The notes under the pieces were generated by a model. The model saw only the letters and a list, made by a program, of their open reading frames with translations. It was not told the origin of the DNA and searched no databases. A stretch of 64,000 bases of DNA from Streptomyces anulatus. GTDB taxonomy: Bacteria; Actinomycetota; Actinomycetes; Streptomycetales; Streptomycetaceae. The translations under genes were made by a program, and so were the position numbers. Shown here in pieces: positions 27,736 through 37,100 of the stretch. The stretch's first letter is position 1. The number at the start of each line of letters is the position of its first letter. The stretch is from contig NZ_JOEZ01000016.1 in the NCBI RefSeq assembly GCF_000721175.1, positions 620,001 to 684,000 on the forward strand, in the 5' to 3' direction.

Positions 27736-28530
27736 GTGGCCGGACCGACGACCGCCCAGCGCGGCGCACCCGGGCGGGCGGACACCTCCGCCCGCCCGCC
27801 GGACCTCGACCCCGAGGGGCCCCGGATCAGCCGACGTACGCTGCTGATCCTGATCGCGGTGGTGGTGGCCCTCCTCGCCGCCTTCGTGATCTGGGTGCTC
27901 TACGGCTCCTCCTGGCTCCGCGTCGAGAAGGTCAGTACGAGCGGCGTCGAGGTCCTGACCCGGGAGGAAGTGGAAGTGGTTGCCGCCACTCCGATCGGCG
28001 CCCCGCTGGTCTCCGTGGACACCGACGCCATGGAGCGCCGGTTGCGCCAGAAGTTGCCTCGTATCGACACAGTTGATGTCGTTCGGTCCTGGCCGGACGG
28101 CATCGGCCTTAAGGTGACCGAACGGAAGCCTGTCCTGCTCGTCGAGAAGGACGGGAAGTTCGTGGAGATGGATGCCGAGGGCGTGCGCTTCGCCACCGTG
28201 GACGAGGCGCCGAAGGGCGTGCCCCTGCTGGAGCTGACTCCCGAACCGTCCGCGAGCCTTCGCCGCTTCGGCGGTGACCGTCTGTTGCGGGAAGCGGTCC
28301 GGGTCGCCGGCGACCTTCCGGCGGGCGTCGCCAAGGACACCGAGTCCGTACGGGTCACCTCGTACGACGCGATCTCCTTGCGGCTCACCCGGGATCGTGT
28401 GGTGACCTGGGGAAGTGGTGAGGGCGGCCCGGTGAAGGCGCGCGTGCTCATCGCACTCATGAAAGCCGCCCCCAAAGCGGGACAGTTCGACGTAAGCGCT
28501 CCCACCGCCCCGGCGGTATCGGCGAGTTGA
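27736..28530 (+). CDS. ftsQ: Cell division protein FtsQ (DivIB)
   Basis: The 264-residue bitopic protein has a cytoplasmic N-terminus, one membrane helix (about residues 39-56), then a POTRA domain (VEKVSTSGVEVLTREEVEVV...LPRIDTVDVVRSWPDGIGLKVTERKP, shown in part) and the FtsQ/DivIB beta domain. It links FtsL and partners to the septum. GTG 27736 is preceded by AAGGAG at 27725-27730. It is followed by the 276-base ftsZ control region. Confidence 0.93.
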   Translation: MAGPTTAQRGAPGRADTSARPPDLDPEGPRISRRTLLILIAVVVALLAAFVIWVLYGSSWLRVEKVSTSGVEVLTREEVEVVAATPIGAPLVSVDTDAMERRLRQKLPRIDTVDVVRSWPDGIGLKVTERKPVLLVEKDGKFVEMDAEGVRFATVDEAPKGVPLLELTPEPSASLRRFGGDRLLREAVRVAGDLPAGVAKDTESVRVTSYDAISLRLTRDRVVTWGSGEGGPVKARVLIALMKAAPKAGQFDVSAPTAPAVSAS

Positions 28531-28806
28531 CGGGCATTTGTGCTGGCCAGCACCCTGGTTGGTCAGCGCTACGGGTGATCACATAGGGTGAAAAGAAAAA
28601 CGGGAGGTTCGGCGTGTTCGTTGAACGTGCGCCGCTTGTCGACTTAGTGTCCTGTTCGGAAGAGTCCAGGAAGCAGACACACTGGTAACCCTGAACTTCA
28701 ACGTTAGGGTTTGGGTCGGCGTTCGGACCGTCCCCATCGACATCAGTCGTCGCCGCGGGGCCACCGCAGAGCGACGACACGTAACTCGAGGCGAGAGGCC
28801 TTCGAC
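28531..28806 (+). promoter_or_regulatory. ftsZ promoter and leader region
   Basis: This is the only sizeable gap inside the dcw cluster. It holds a 14-base perfect palindrome, GTGCTGGCCAGCAC (28540-28553). It also holds GACAC cores in opposite orientations at 28647-28651 (as GTGTC) and 28676-28680; GACAC is the known core of WhiA sites, and ftsZ is a known WhiA-dependent sporulation gene in Streptomyces. A potential RNA hairpin AACCCT/AGGGTT lies near 28687-28711. Multiple ftsZ promoters are established in Streptomyces; exact start points cannot be read from sequence alone. Confidence 0.55.
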
Positions 28807-30030
28807 GTGGCAGCACCGCAGAACTACCTCGCAGTCATCAAGGTCATCGGTGTCGGCGGCGGTGGTGTCAATGCCATCAACCGAATGATCGAGGTCGGTC
28901 TCAAGGGCGTCGAGTTCATCGCGATCAACACGGACGCACAAGCCCTGTTGATGAGCGACGCCGACGTCAAGCTCGACGTCGGCCGCGAACTCACCCGGGG
29001 CCTCGGCGCCGGGGCGAACCCGGCCGTCGGTCGCAAGGCGGCAGAGGACCACCGTGAGGAGATCGAGGAGGTCCTCAAGGGGGCCGACATGGTCTTCGTC
29101 ACCGCCGGAGAGGGTGGCGGCACCGGCACCGGCGGCGCACCCGTCGTCGCCAACATCGCGCGCTCGCTCGGCGCCCTGACGATCGGCGTGGTCACCCGCC
29201 CGTTCACCTTCGAGGGCCGGCGACGCGCGAACCAGGCGGAGGACGGCATCGCCGAACTCCGCGAAGAGGTCGACACCCTCATCGTCATTCCCAACGACCG
29301 CCTGCTGTCCATCTCGGACCGCCAGGTCAGCGTGCTCGACGCGTTCAAGTCGGCCGACCAGGTGCTGCTCTCGGGTGTCCAGGGCATCACCGACCTCATC
29401 ACCACCCCGGGTCTGATCAACCTCGACTTCGCCGACGTCAAGTCGGTCATGTCCGAGGCCGGATCGGCGCTCATGGGCATCGGCTCGGCGCGCGGCGACG
29501 ACCGTGCGGTGGCGGCCGCGGAGATGGCGATCTCCTCGCCCCTCCTGGAAGCCTCCATCGACGGCGCCCGCGGTGTCCTGCTCTCCATCTCCGGCGGCAG
29601 CGACCTCGGTCTCTTCGAGATCAACGAGGCCGCCCAGCTGGTGAGTGAGGCGGCACACCCCGAGGCCAACATCATCTTCGGCGCCGTCATCGACGACGCC
29701 CTGGGCGACGAGGTGCGGGTCACCGTGATCGCCGCGGGCTTCGACGGCGGACAGCCGCCGGCCCGCCGGGAGAACGTCCTCGGCGCGAACAGCAACAAGC
29801 GCGAGGAGCCGGCCGCCCCGGCCAGGCCCTCCGCCGAGTCCACCCGCCCGACGGGCGGACTCGGGTCCGTACCTCCGCGCGAGGAGAGCCCGGCCCCGGC
29901 CGAGCCCGCCCCCGCGTCGGCCTCGAGCGAGAGCGCGCTGCCGCCGGTCTCTCCGCCGCACGTCCCGCCGGCCCGTCCCTACCAGGACACCCAGGCCGAA
30001 GAGCTGGACGTTCCGGACTTCTTGAAGTGA
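28807..30030 (+). CDS. ftsZ: Cell division GTPase FtsZ
   Basis: The 407-residue tubulin homologue has the GTP signature GGGTGTGG (residues 103-110), the T7 loop [11 protein letters not shown], a disordered Pro/Ala/Glu-rich linker from about residue 318, and the C-terminal peptide DVPDFLK, which binds SepF-type anchors. GTG 28807 has GAGAGG at 28793-28798. It polymerises into Z-rings for vegetative cross-walls and sporulation septa. The stop overlaps the pgeF start. With no ftsA here, SepF encoded three genes on is the expected membrane anchor. Confidence 0.98.
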   Translation: MAAPQNYLAVIKVIGVGGGGVNAINRMIEVGLKGVEFIAINTDAQALLMSDADVKLDVGRELTRGLGAGANPAVGRKAAEDHREEIEEVLKGADMVFVTAGEGGGTGTGGAPVVANIARSLGALTIGVVTRPFTFEGRRRANQAEDGIAELREEVDTLIVIPNDRLLSISDRQVSVLDAFKSADQVLLSGVQGITDLITTPGLINLDFADVKSVMSEAGSALMGIGSARGDDRAVAAAEMAISSPLLEASIDGARGVLLSISGGSDLGLFEINEAAQLVSEAAHPEANIIFGAVIDDALGDEVRVTVIAAGFDGGQPPARRENVLGANSNKREEPAAPARPSAESTRPTGGLGSVPPREESPAPAEPAPASASSESALPPVSPPHVPPARPYQDTQAEELDVPDFLK

Positions 30031-30770
30031 TAGGTCAGCATCGGGCGGCACCCGTCACGGGCAGCGCTCATTTCGCCTTCACCGACCGGTGGGGCGGGGT
30101 GAGCGCCGCTCCGTACGGTGAACTCAACCTCGGCGGCGCGGTCGGTGACGACCCCGCCGCCGTCGGCGCGAATCGCGAGCGTGCGGCGCGCGACCTGGGC
30201 ATCGATCCGGCGCGGGTCGTCTGGATGAACCAGGTGCACGGCCGGGACGTCGCGGTGGTGGACGGACCCTGGGGTGCGAAGGCGGAGATTCCCGCCGTGG
30301 ACGCGGTGGTGACCGCCCGGCGCGGACTGCCGCTCGCGGTCCTCACCGCCGACTGCACCCCCGTACTCCTCGCCGACCCGGTCGCCGGAGTCGTCGGGGC
30401 AGCGCACGCCGGGCGGCCGGGGCTGGTCGCCGGAGTCGTTCCGGCGGCGGTCGAGGCCATGATCGCGCTCGGCGCACACCCCTCCCGGATCACCGCGCAC
30501 ACCGGACCGGCCGTCTGCGGTCGGTGCTACGAAGTACCGGAGGCGATGCGGGCCGAGGTCGCCGAGGCCGTCCCCGGCACCTGGTCCGAGACCAGCTGGG
30601 GAACCCCGGCGGTCGACGTCACCGGCGGAGTCCACGCCCAGCTCGCCGCCCTCGGTGTGACGGACCGGCACTCCTCGCCGTACTGCACCCTGGAATCGGG
30701 CGACCACTTCTCGTACCGCCGCGACCGCACCACCGGGCGGCTCGCCGGATATGTCTGGCTGGACGGATAG
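30027..30770 (+). CDS. pgeF: Peptidoglycan editing factor PgeF (YlmD, laccase-domain)
   Basis: The 247-residue protein matches the multicopper-oxidase-like YfiH/YlmD family: [28 protein letters not shown] (His), [12 protein letters not shown] (Cys) and [14 protein letters not shown] (His). PgeF hydrolyses mis-incorporated amino acids from UDP-MurNAc; other members act on purine nucleosides. The usual HAGWRG motif reads HAGRPG here. GTG 30027 overlaps the ftsZ TGA. It shares the operon with ylmE, sepF and ylmG. Confidence 0.9.
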   Translation: MIGQHRAAPVTGSAHFAFTDRWGGVSAAPYGELNLGGAVGDDPAAVGANRERAARDLGIDPARVVWMNQVHGRDVAVVDGPWGAKAEIPAVDAVVTARRGLPLAVLTADCTPVLLADPVAGVVGAAHAGRPGLVAGVVPAAVEAMIALGAHPSRITAHTGPAVCGRCYEVPEAMRAEVAEAVPGTWSETSWGTPAVDVTGGVHAQLAALGVTDRHSSPYCTLESGDHFSYRRDRTTGRLAGYVWLDG

Positions 30771-30773
30771 GGC

Positions 30774-31493
30774 ATGACGGACCGTAAGGCTCAACTCGCC
30801 GCGAATCTGGCGCAGGTGGAGGAAAGGATCGCCTCCTCCTGTACCGCGGCCGGTCGCAAGCGCGAGGAAGTGACCCTGATCGTGGTCACCAAGACCTACC
30901 CCGCGAGCGATGTGCGGATCCTGCATGAACTCGGTGTGCGCCATGTCGCGGAGAATCGTGACCAGGACGCGGCCCCCAAAGCCACTGCTTGTGCGGATCT
31001 TTCTCTGACGTGGCACTTTGTCGGACAATTGCAGACGAACAAGGTTCGTTCTGTGACCAGTTATGCCGATGTCGTGCAGTCGGTGGACCGCGTCAAGCTG
31101 GTCACCGCTCTCTCCGCCGCCGCGGTCCGCGGGGAGCGCGAACTCGGCTGCCTCGTCCAGGTCGCCCTGGACGCGGAGAGCGGTGCGCGCGGTGAGCGCG
31201 GCGGTGTCGCTCCGGACGGGGTCGAGGAGTTGGCGGCCGCGATCGGCGCTGCTCCCGGACTCCGGCTCGACGGTCTGATGACCGTGGCGCCGCTGGCCGG
31301 GGAGTACGCCGGCCGGCAACGGGCCGCTTTCGACCGGCTGATGGAAATCTCATCCCGCCTGCGCGCCGGTCATCCGGCTGCGAACATGGTCTCCGCAGGT
31401 ATGAGCGGGGACCTGGAGGACGCGGTGGCGGCCGGAGCGACACATGTACGCGTCGGTACGGCGGTACTCGGAGTCCGACCCCGGCTCGGGTAA
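30774..31493 (+). CDS. ylmE: PLP homeostasis protein YlmE (YggS/PROSC)
   Basis: The 239-residue protein is a single-domain alanine-racemase-fold PLP protein: Lys40 in VTKTYPASD is the pyridoxal phosphate lysine, followed by [10 protein letters not shown] and [20 protein letters not shown]. Family members carry PLP and maintain vitamin B6 and amino-acid balance rather than catalysing a reaction. In dcw clusters this gene is regularly next to sepF. ATG 30774 lies three bases after the pgeF stop. The segment 30950-31080 is noticeably less GC-rich than the surroundings. Confidence 0.93.
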   Translation: MTDRKAQLAANLAQVEERIASSCTAAGRKREEVTLIVVTKTYPASDVRILHELGVRHVAENRDQDAAPKATACADLSLTWHFVGQLQTNKVRSVTSYADVVQSVDRVKLVTALSAAAVRGERELGCLVQVALDAESGARGERGGVAPDGVEELAAAIGAAPGLRLDGLMTVAPLAGEYAGRQRAAFDRLMEISSRLRAGHPAANMVSAGMSGDLEDAVAAGATHVRVGTAVLGVRPRLG

Positions 31494-31618
31494 CGTCGCG
31501 AAGCAAGTCGGACCACAGCAGAAAATATGGTCATTACCGCTCATGGCGGGCAGACCACAGTGGATCGCGGGCACTTGGTGACGAATGCCGATCCACCACA
31601 GAGCGGAGGACTCGGAGC

Positions 31619-32260
31619 ATGGCCGGCGCGATGCGCAAGATGGCGGTCTACCTCGGCCTCGTGGAGGACGATGGGTACGACGGTCCGGGGTTCGACCCCG
31701 ATGACGAATTCGAACCTGAGCCGGAGCCCGAGCGCGACCGGCGGCGGCATCAGCCCCCGCACCAGGTGGAGCGGGAACGCGAGCGGGATCGTGAGCGTGA
31801 GCGCGAAAGGGACGAACCGGTACGAGTGGTGCAACCGCCCGCGCAGCGCGAGCCGGTTCAGCTCCCCGTGGAAAGCGGGCGACCCGCCCGAATCGCCCCC
31901 GTGGCATCCATCACACCTGAACGCCCGAACATGGAGAAGAACGCACCGGTGATCATGCCCAAGGTCGTGTCCGAGCGGGAGCCGTACCGCATCACCACGC
32001 TGCACCCCAGGACCTACAACGAGGCCCGTACCATCGGGGAACACTTCCGTGAGGGCACTCCGGTGATCATGAATCTCACGGAGATGGACGATACGGACGC
32101 GAAGCGACTTGTCGACTTTGCCGCAGGACTCGTCTTCGGTCTCCATGGCAGCATTGAACGCGTGACGCAGAAGGTGTTCCTGTTGTCGCCTGCTAACGTC
32201 GATGTCACGGCGGAGGACAAGGCCCGCATCGCAGAGGGCGGATTCTTCAACCAGAGCTGA
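31619..32260 (+). CDS. sepF: Z-ring membrane anchor SepF
   Basis: The 213-residue protein has the N-terminal amphipathic membrane-targeting helix ([17 protein letters not shown]). A charged linker with repeated Glu-Arg/Asp-Arg pairs follows (about residues 31-65). The C-terminal SepF fold comes next: [20 protein letters not shown], then [20 protein letters not shown]. It binds the FtsZ C-terminal peptide and anchors Z-rings to the membrane, the main anchor in actinobacteria lacking FtsA. ATG 31619 has GGAGGA at 31605-31610. A 125-base gap before it can hold its own promoter. Confidence 0.95.
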   Translation: MAGAMRKMAVYLGLVEDDGYDGPGFDPDDEFEPEPEPERDRRRHQPPHQVERERERDRERERERDEPVRVVQPPAQREPVQLPVESGRPARIAPVASITPERPNMEKNAPVIMPKVVSEREPYRITTLHPRTYNEARTIGEHFREGTPVIMNLTEMDDTDAKRLVDFAAGLVFGLHGSIERVTQKVFLLSPANVDVTAEDKARIAEGGFFNQS

Positions 32261-32350
32261 GAACACGACACCGGGAACAACCCGGCCGAGAGGCCGGTGC
32301 CGGCCACGAGGCCGGAGCTACGAGAGCCAGGGGAGAGGGAAGCGCGAGAC

Positions 32351-32635
32351 ATGGGCGTCGCACTGGATGTGGTCTATATCGCGCTGATGTGTTTCCTCAT
32401 CGTGCTGATCTTCCGGCTGGTCATGGACTATGTCTTCCAGTTCGCACGTTCATGGCAACCCGGCAAGGCGATGGTGGTCGTACTTGAGGCCACCTACACT
32501 GTCACCGATCCACCGCTCAAGCTTCTGCGGCGATTCATCCCGCCGCTGCGTCTCGGGGGCGTGGCACTCGACCTGTCCTTCTTCGTTCTGATGATCATCG
32601 TCTACATCCTGATCAGCGTTGTGGTCAGGTTGTGA
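32351..32635 (+). CDS. ylmG: YggT family membrane protein YlmG
   Basis: The 94-residue protein has two hydrophobic segments (about residues 6-24 and 71-92) and the YggT signature ATYTVTDPPLKLLRRFIPPL between them. Homologues are encoded next to sepF and divIVA in Gram-positive bacteria and next to ylm genes in cyanobacteria, and influence nucleoid or division organisation. ATG 32351 is preceded by GAGAGGGA. It lies 49 bases before divIVA. Confidence 0.93.
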   Translation: MGVALDVVYIALMCFLIVLIFRLVMDYVFQFARSWQPGKAMVVVLEATYTVTDPPLKLLRRFIPPLRLGGVALDLSFFVLMIIVYILISVVVRL

Positions 32636-32684
32636 GCGATACGGTCTTGCCGACTGCCGACGACTACGTAGAGGTGAAGAAGAG

Positions 32685-33845
32685 ATGCCGTTGACCCCCG
32701 AGGACGTGCGGAACAAGCAGTTCACGACCGTCCGCCTCCGAGAAGGCTATGACGAGGACGAGGTCGATGCCTTTCTGGACGAGGTCGAATCGGAGCTGAC
32801 CCGTCTGCTCCGCGAGAACGAGGACCTGCGCGCCAAGCTGGCCGCCGCGACGCGTGCCGCCGCGCAGAACCAGCAGCAGCAACAGCAGCAGGGCATGCGC
32901 AAGCCTCCGGAGCAGCAGGACCGCCCGGGTGCACCCGTTCCCGCCGCCATATCCGGACCGCCGCAGCAGCAGCAGCCCCCGCAGATGGGTCCGCCCCAGC
33001 TGCCCGGTGGCGCGCCGCAGCTGCCCGCAGGTCCCAGTGGCCACGGCCCCCAGGGCGGCCACGGCCCCGGTCCGCAGGGCCCGCACGGCCCCGGCCCGAT
33101 GCAGGGCGGTCCCATGGGTGGCCCGATGGGTGGCCCCATGGGTCAGCACCCCCAGCAGCAGCAGATGCAGCAGATGCAGCAGATGCAGCCGCCGCAGATG
33201 CAGCAGCAGGGGCAGGGCCCCGGTGGCGACAGCGCCGCCCGTGTCCTCTCGCTCGCACAGCAGACCGCCGACCAGGCGATCGCGGAGGCCCGTTCCGAGG
33301 CCAACAAGATCGTCGGCGAGGCGCGCAGCCGTGCCGAGGGCCTGGAGCGCGACGCGCGCGCCAAGGCCGACGCCCTGGAGCGGGACGCGCAGGAGAAGCA
33401 CCGCGTGGCGATGGGCTCGCTGGAGTCGGCCCGCGCGACGCTGGAGCGCAAGGTCGAGGACCTGCGTGGCTTCGAGCGCGAGTACCGCACGCGGCTGAAG
33501 TCCTACCTGGAGAGCCAGCTGCGTCAGCTGGAGACCCAGGCGGACGACTCGCTCGCCCCGCCGCGGACTCCGGCGACGGCTTCGCTGCCGCCGTCCCCCT
33601 CGCTGGCCCCGGCCGGTGCGGGTGCGATGGGTCACTCCATGGGCGGCTCCAACCACGGTGGCCACGGCGGCCAGCAGATGGGTGGCGGCCAGTCCATGGG
33701 CGGCGCGCCGTCCTACGGCGGCCAGCAGCAGATGTCGCCCGCGATGACGCAGCCGATGGCGCCGGTGCGGCCGCAGGCGCCGCAGCCGATGCAGCAGGCG
33801 CCCTCGCCGATGCGTGGGTTCCTGATCGACGAGGACGACAACTGA
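32685..33845 (+). CDS. divIVA: Polar growth scaffold DivIVA
   Basis: The 386-residue protein starts with the DivIVA lipid-binding domain (PLTPEDVRNKQFTTVRLREG) and a first coiled coil to about residue 60. A long Gln/Pro/Gly/Met-rich segment follows (about 64-190, including three consecutive Gly-Pro-Met-Gly repeats and several Gln runs). A second coiled coil (about 195-290) and a Gly/Gln/Met-rich tail ending in FLIDEDDN complete it. In Streptomyces DivIVA marks hyphal tips, directs polar growth and is essential. ATG 32685 follows a GAAGAAGAG site. It ends the dcw cluster at a strong hairpin. Confidence 0.97.
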   Translation: MPLTPEDVRNKQFTTVRLREGYDEDEVDAFLDEVESELTRLLRENEDLRAKLAAATRAAAQNQQQQQQQGMRKPPEQQDRPGAPVPAAISGPPQQQQPPQMGPPQLPGGAPQLPAGPSGHGPQGGHGPGPQGPHGPGPMQGGPMGGPMGGPMGQHPQQQQMQQMQQMQPPQMQQQGQGPGGDSAARVLSLAQQTADQAIAEARSEANKIVGEARSRAEGLERDARAKADALERDAQEKHRVAMGSLESARATLERKVEDLRGFEREYRTRLKSYLESQLRQLETQADDSLAPPRTPATASLPPSPSLAPAGAGAMGHSMGGSNHGGHGGQQMGGGQSMGGAPSYGGQQQMSPAMTQPMAPVRPQAPQPMQQAPSPMRGFLIDEDDN

Positions 33846-33880
33846 GCGGTTCGCGCTCGCTGAGCGCGTAGCCGTCGGCA

Positions 33881-33926
33881 GGCAAAGGGCCGGGCCCCGG
33901 GGTTCCCCGGGGCCCGGCCCTTTGCC
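33881..33926. terminator. divIVA terminator hairpin
   Basis: A perfect 22-base-pair stem (33881-33902 with 33905-33926), with only TT between the arms, lies 35 bases past the divIVA stop. It is the strongest hairpin in the region and closes the dcw transcription unit. Confidence 0.85.
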
Positions 33927-33939
33927 GTGCGGGTGGGGC

Positions 33940-34058
33940 GCCTGCGGCGGGCCTGTTCCCCTACCCGCCCCTTCCCGAAACCGGGGCTCCACCCCGGACC
34001 TCCCGTTGCCATCAAGCGCCGGACGGGCTGGATTGCGGGGCAGCGCCCCTGAGGGGGT
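33940..34058. repeat. Dispersed intergenic repeat, copy 1
   Basis: This copy shares near-identical blocks with 54509-54627: the start CCTGCGGCGGGC, then CCGCCCCTTCCCGAAACCGG, CGCCGGACGGGCTGG and GGGGCAGCGCCCC. Internal hairpins are CCGGGG/CCCCGG and GGGGC/GCCCC. It lies between convergent divIVA and ileS, flanked by a terminator hairpin on each side. Confidence 0.75.
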
Positions 34059-34064
34059 ACGGCA

Positions 34065-34099
34065 GAGGGGCCCGCCGGAAGCTTCCCGGCGGGCCCCTC
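34065..34099. terminator. ileS terminator hairpin
   Basis: GAGGGGCCCGCCGG (34065-34078) pairs perfectly with CCGGCGGGCCCCTC (34086-34099), with AAGCTT inside the loop. It lies just past the ileS stop on the minus strand. Confidence 0.8.
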
Positions 34100-34113
34100 G
34101 CAGACGTACGGGG

Positions 34114-37100
34114 CTACTGCTTGCGCAGGCGGAACGCCAGCGACAGGCCCTCGTCCTCGAACGCCTCGCCGTACGTCTCGTCCGCCTCGCCCTGCGCGTA
34201 GTCCAGGGCCAGGACCTCGTCCGCGATCAGCGGCGTGTGCTCGGTGAGCGCCTCCACCGTTGCCGGGGACGTCGAGGTCCAGCGGACGGCGATGCGGTCC
34301 GCGACGTCCAGGCCGCTGTTCTTGCGGGCCTCCTGGATCAGGCGGATCGCGTCACGGGCCAGGCCCGCGCGGCGCAGTTCCGGGGTGATCTCCAGGTCCA
34401 GGGCGACCGTCGCGCCCGAGTCCGAGGCGACCGACCAGCCCTCGCGCGGGGTCTCCGTGATGATGACCTCGTCGGAGGAGAGGGTGATCTGCTCGCCGTC
34501 CACCTCCACCGAGGCCGTGCCTTCACGCAGAGCGAGGGAGAGGGCCGCCGCGTCCGCGTTCGCCACTGCCTTGGCCACCGCCTGCACGCCCTTGCCGAAC
34601 CGCTTGCCCAGGGCGCGGAAGTTGGCCTTCGCCGTCGTGTCGACCAGCGAACCGCCCACCTCGGAGAGCGAGGCGAGCGATGTGACGTTCAGCTCCTCGG
34701 TGATCTGTGCCCGGAGTTCCGAAGAGAGCGACTCGAAGCCCGTCGCCGCCACCAGGGCGCGCGACAGCGGCTGGCGCGTCTTCACGCCCGACTCGGCGCG
34801 CGTGGCCCGGCCCAGCTCCACCAGGCGGCGCACCAGCGCCATCTGGGAGGAGAGAGCCGGGTCGATCGCCGAGACGTCCGCCTTCGGCCAGGAGGAGAGG
34901 TGGACCGACTCCGGGGCGTCCGGCGTGACCGGGGCGATCAGGTCCTGCCAGACCCGCTCCGTGATGAACGGGGTCAGCGGCGCCATCAGCCGGGTGACCG
35001 TCTCGATGACCTCGTGCAGCGTGCGCAGCGCCGCCTTGTCGCCCTGCCAGAAGCGGCGGCGCGAGCGGCGTACGTACCAGTTGGAGAGGTCGTCCACGAA
35101 TGCCGAGAGCAGCTTGCCGGCGCGCTGGGTGTCGTAGCCCTCCATGGCGACCGTCATCTGGTCGACCAGCGCGTTGAGTTCGCTCAGCAGCCAGCGGTCC
35201 AGGACGGTGCGGTCCACCGGGGCCGGGTCGGCCGCCGACGGGGCCCAGCCCGACGTGCGCGCGTACAGGGCCTGGAAGGCGACCGTGTTCCAGTAGGTGA
35301 GGAGCGTCTTGCGGACGACCTCCTGGATCGTGCCGTGTCCCACCCGGCGTGCCGCCCACGGGGAGCCGCCCGCCGCCATGAACCACCGCACCGCGTCCGC
35401 CCCGTGCTGGTCCATGAGCGGGATCGGCTGCAGGATGTTGCCCAGGTGCTTGGACATCTTGCGGCCGTCCTCGGCGAGGATGTGGCCCAGGCAGACCACG
35501 TTCTCGTAACTCGACTTGTCGAAGACCAGCGTCCCTACCGCCATCAGCGTGTAGAACCAGCCGCGGGTCTGGTCGATGGCCTCCGAGATGAACTGCGCCG
35601 GGTAGCGGCTCTCGAAGACTTCCCTGTTCTTGTACGGGTAGCCCCACTGCGCGAACGGCATCGAACCCGAGTCGTACCAGGCGTCGATGACCTCCGGGAC
35701 GCGGTACGCCTCCAACTGGCAGTTCTCGTGCGTGCAGGTGAAGGTGATCTCGTCGATGAACGGGCGGTGGGGGTCGAGTGACGACTGGTCCGTGCCTGTC
35801 AGTTCTGTGAGCTCCGCGCGTGAGCCCACGCAGGTGAGGTGGTTGTCCTCGCAGCGCCAGATCGGCAGCGGCGTGCCCCAGTAGCGGTTGCGGGAGAGCG
35901 CCCAGTCGACGTTGTTGTTCAGCCAGTCGCCGAAGCGGCCGTTCTTGACCGAATCCGGGTACCAGTTGGTCTTCTCGTTCTCCTGGAGGAGACGGTCCTT
36001 GATCGCCGTCGTCCTGACGTACCAGGACGGCTGCGCGTAGTAGAGCAGCGCCGTGTGGCAGCGCCAGCAGTGCGGATAGCTGTGCTCGTACGGGACGTGG
36101 CGGAAGAGCTTGCCGCGTGCGTCCAGGTCCGCGGTGAGCGCCTCGTCGGCCTTCTTGAAGAAGACGCCGCCGACCAGGGGGAGGTCTTCCTCGAAGGTGC
36201 CGTCCGGGCGGACCGGGTTGACCACCGGCAGGCCGTACGCACGGCAGACCACGAGGTCGTCGGCGCCGAACGCGGGGGACTGGTGGACCAGACCCGTACC
36301 GTCCTCGGTCGTCACGTACTCGGCGTTGACGACGTAGTGCGCCTCCGCCGGGAAGTCGACCAGCGCGAAGGGGCGTTCGTAGGCCCAGCGCTCCATCTCG
36401 GCGCCGGTGAACGACTGGCCGGTGGCCTCCCAGCCCTCGCCCAGCGCCTTCTCCAGGAGCGGCTCGGCGACGACCAGCTTCTCCTCGCCGTTCGTCGCGA
36501 CGACGTAGCGGACCTCGGGGTGGGCGGCGACCGCCGTGTTGGAGACCAGCGTCCAGGGGGTGGTCGTCCAGACCAGGAGGCCCGCCTCGCCGGCCAGCGG
36601 GCCGGAGGTGAGGGGGAAGCGGACGAACACCGAGGGATCGACGACCGTCTCGTAGCCCTGGGCCAGCTCGTGGTCGGACAGGCCGGTGCCGCAGCGCGGG
36701 CACCAGGGGGCGACCCGGTGGTCCTGGACGAGCAGGTCCTTGTTGAAGATCTCCTTGAGCGACCACCACACGGAGTCGACGTACTCCGGGTCCATCGTGC
36801 GGTACGCGTCGTCCAGGTCGACCCAGTAGCCCATGCGGGTCGTCAGCTCGGCGAACGCGTCGGTGTGCCGGGTCACGGACTCACGGCACTTGGCGTTGAA
36901 CTCGGCGATGCCGAACGCCTCGATGTCCTTCTTGCCGTTGAAGCCCAGCTCCTTCTCGACCGCCAGCTCGACCGGCAGGCCGTGACAGTCCCAGCCGGCC
37001 CTGCGGCCCACGTGGTAGCCCTGCATGGTGCGGAAGCGGGGAAAGACGTCCTTGAAGACGCGGGCCTCGATGTGGTGGGCGCCCGGCATGCCGTTGGCGG

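Noticed and set aside
33160..33210. Short repeats (CAGATGCAG) in divIVA considered as CRISPR or VNTR
   Set aside because: They encode Gln-Met runs in frame inside a recognised gene; no spacers.
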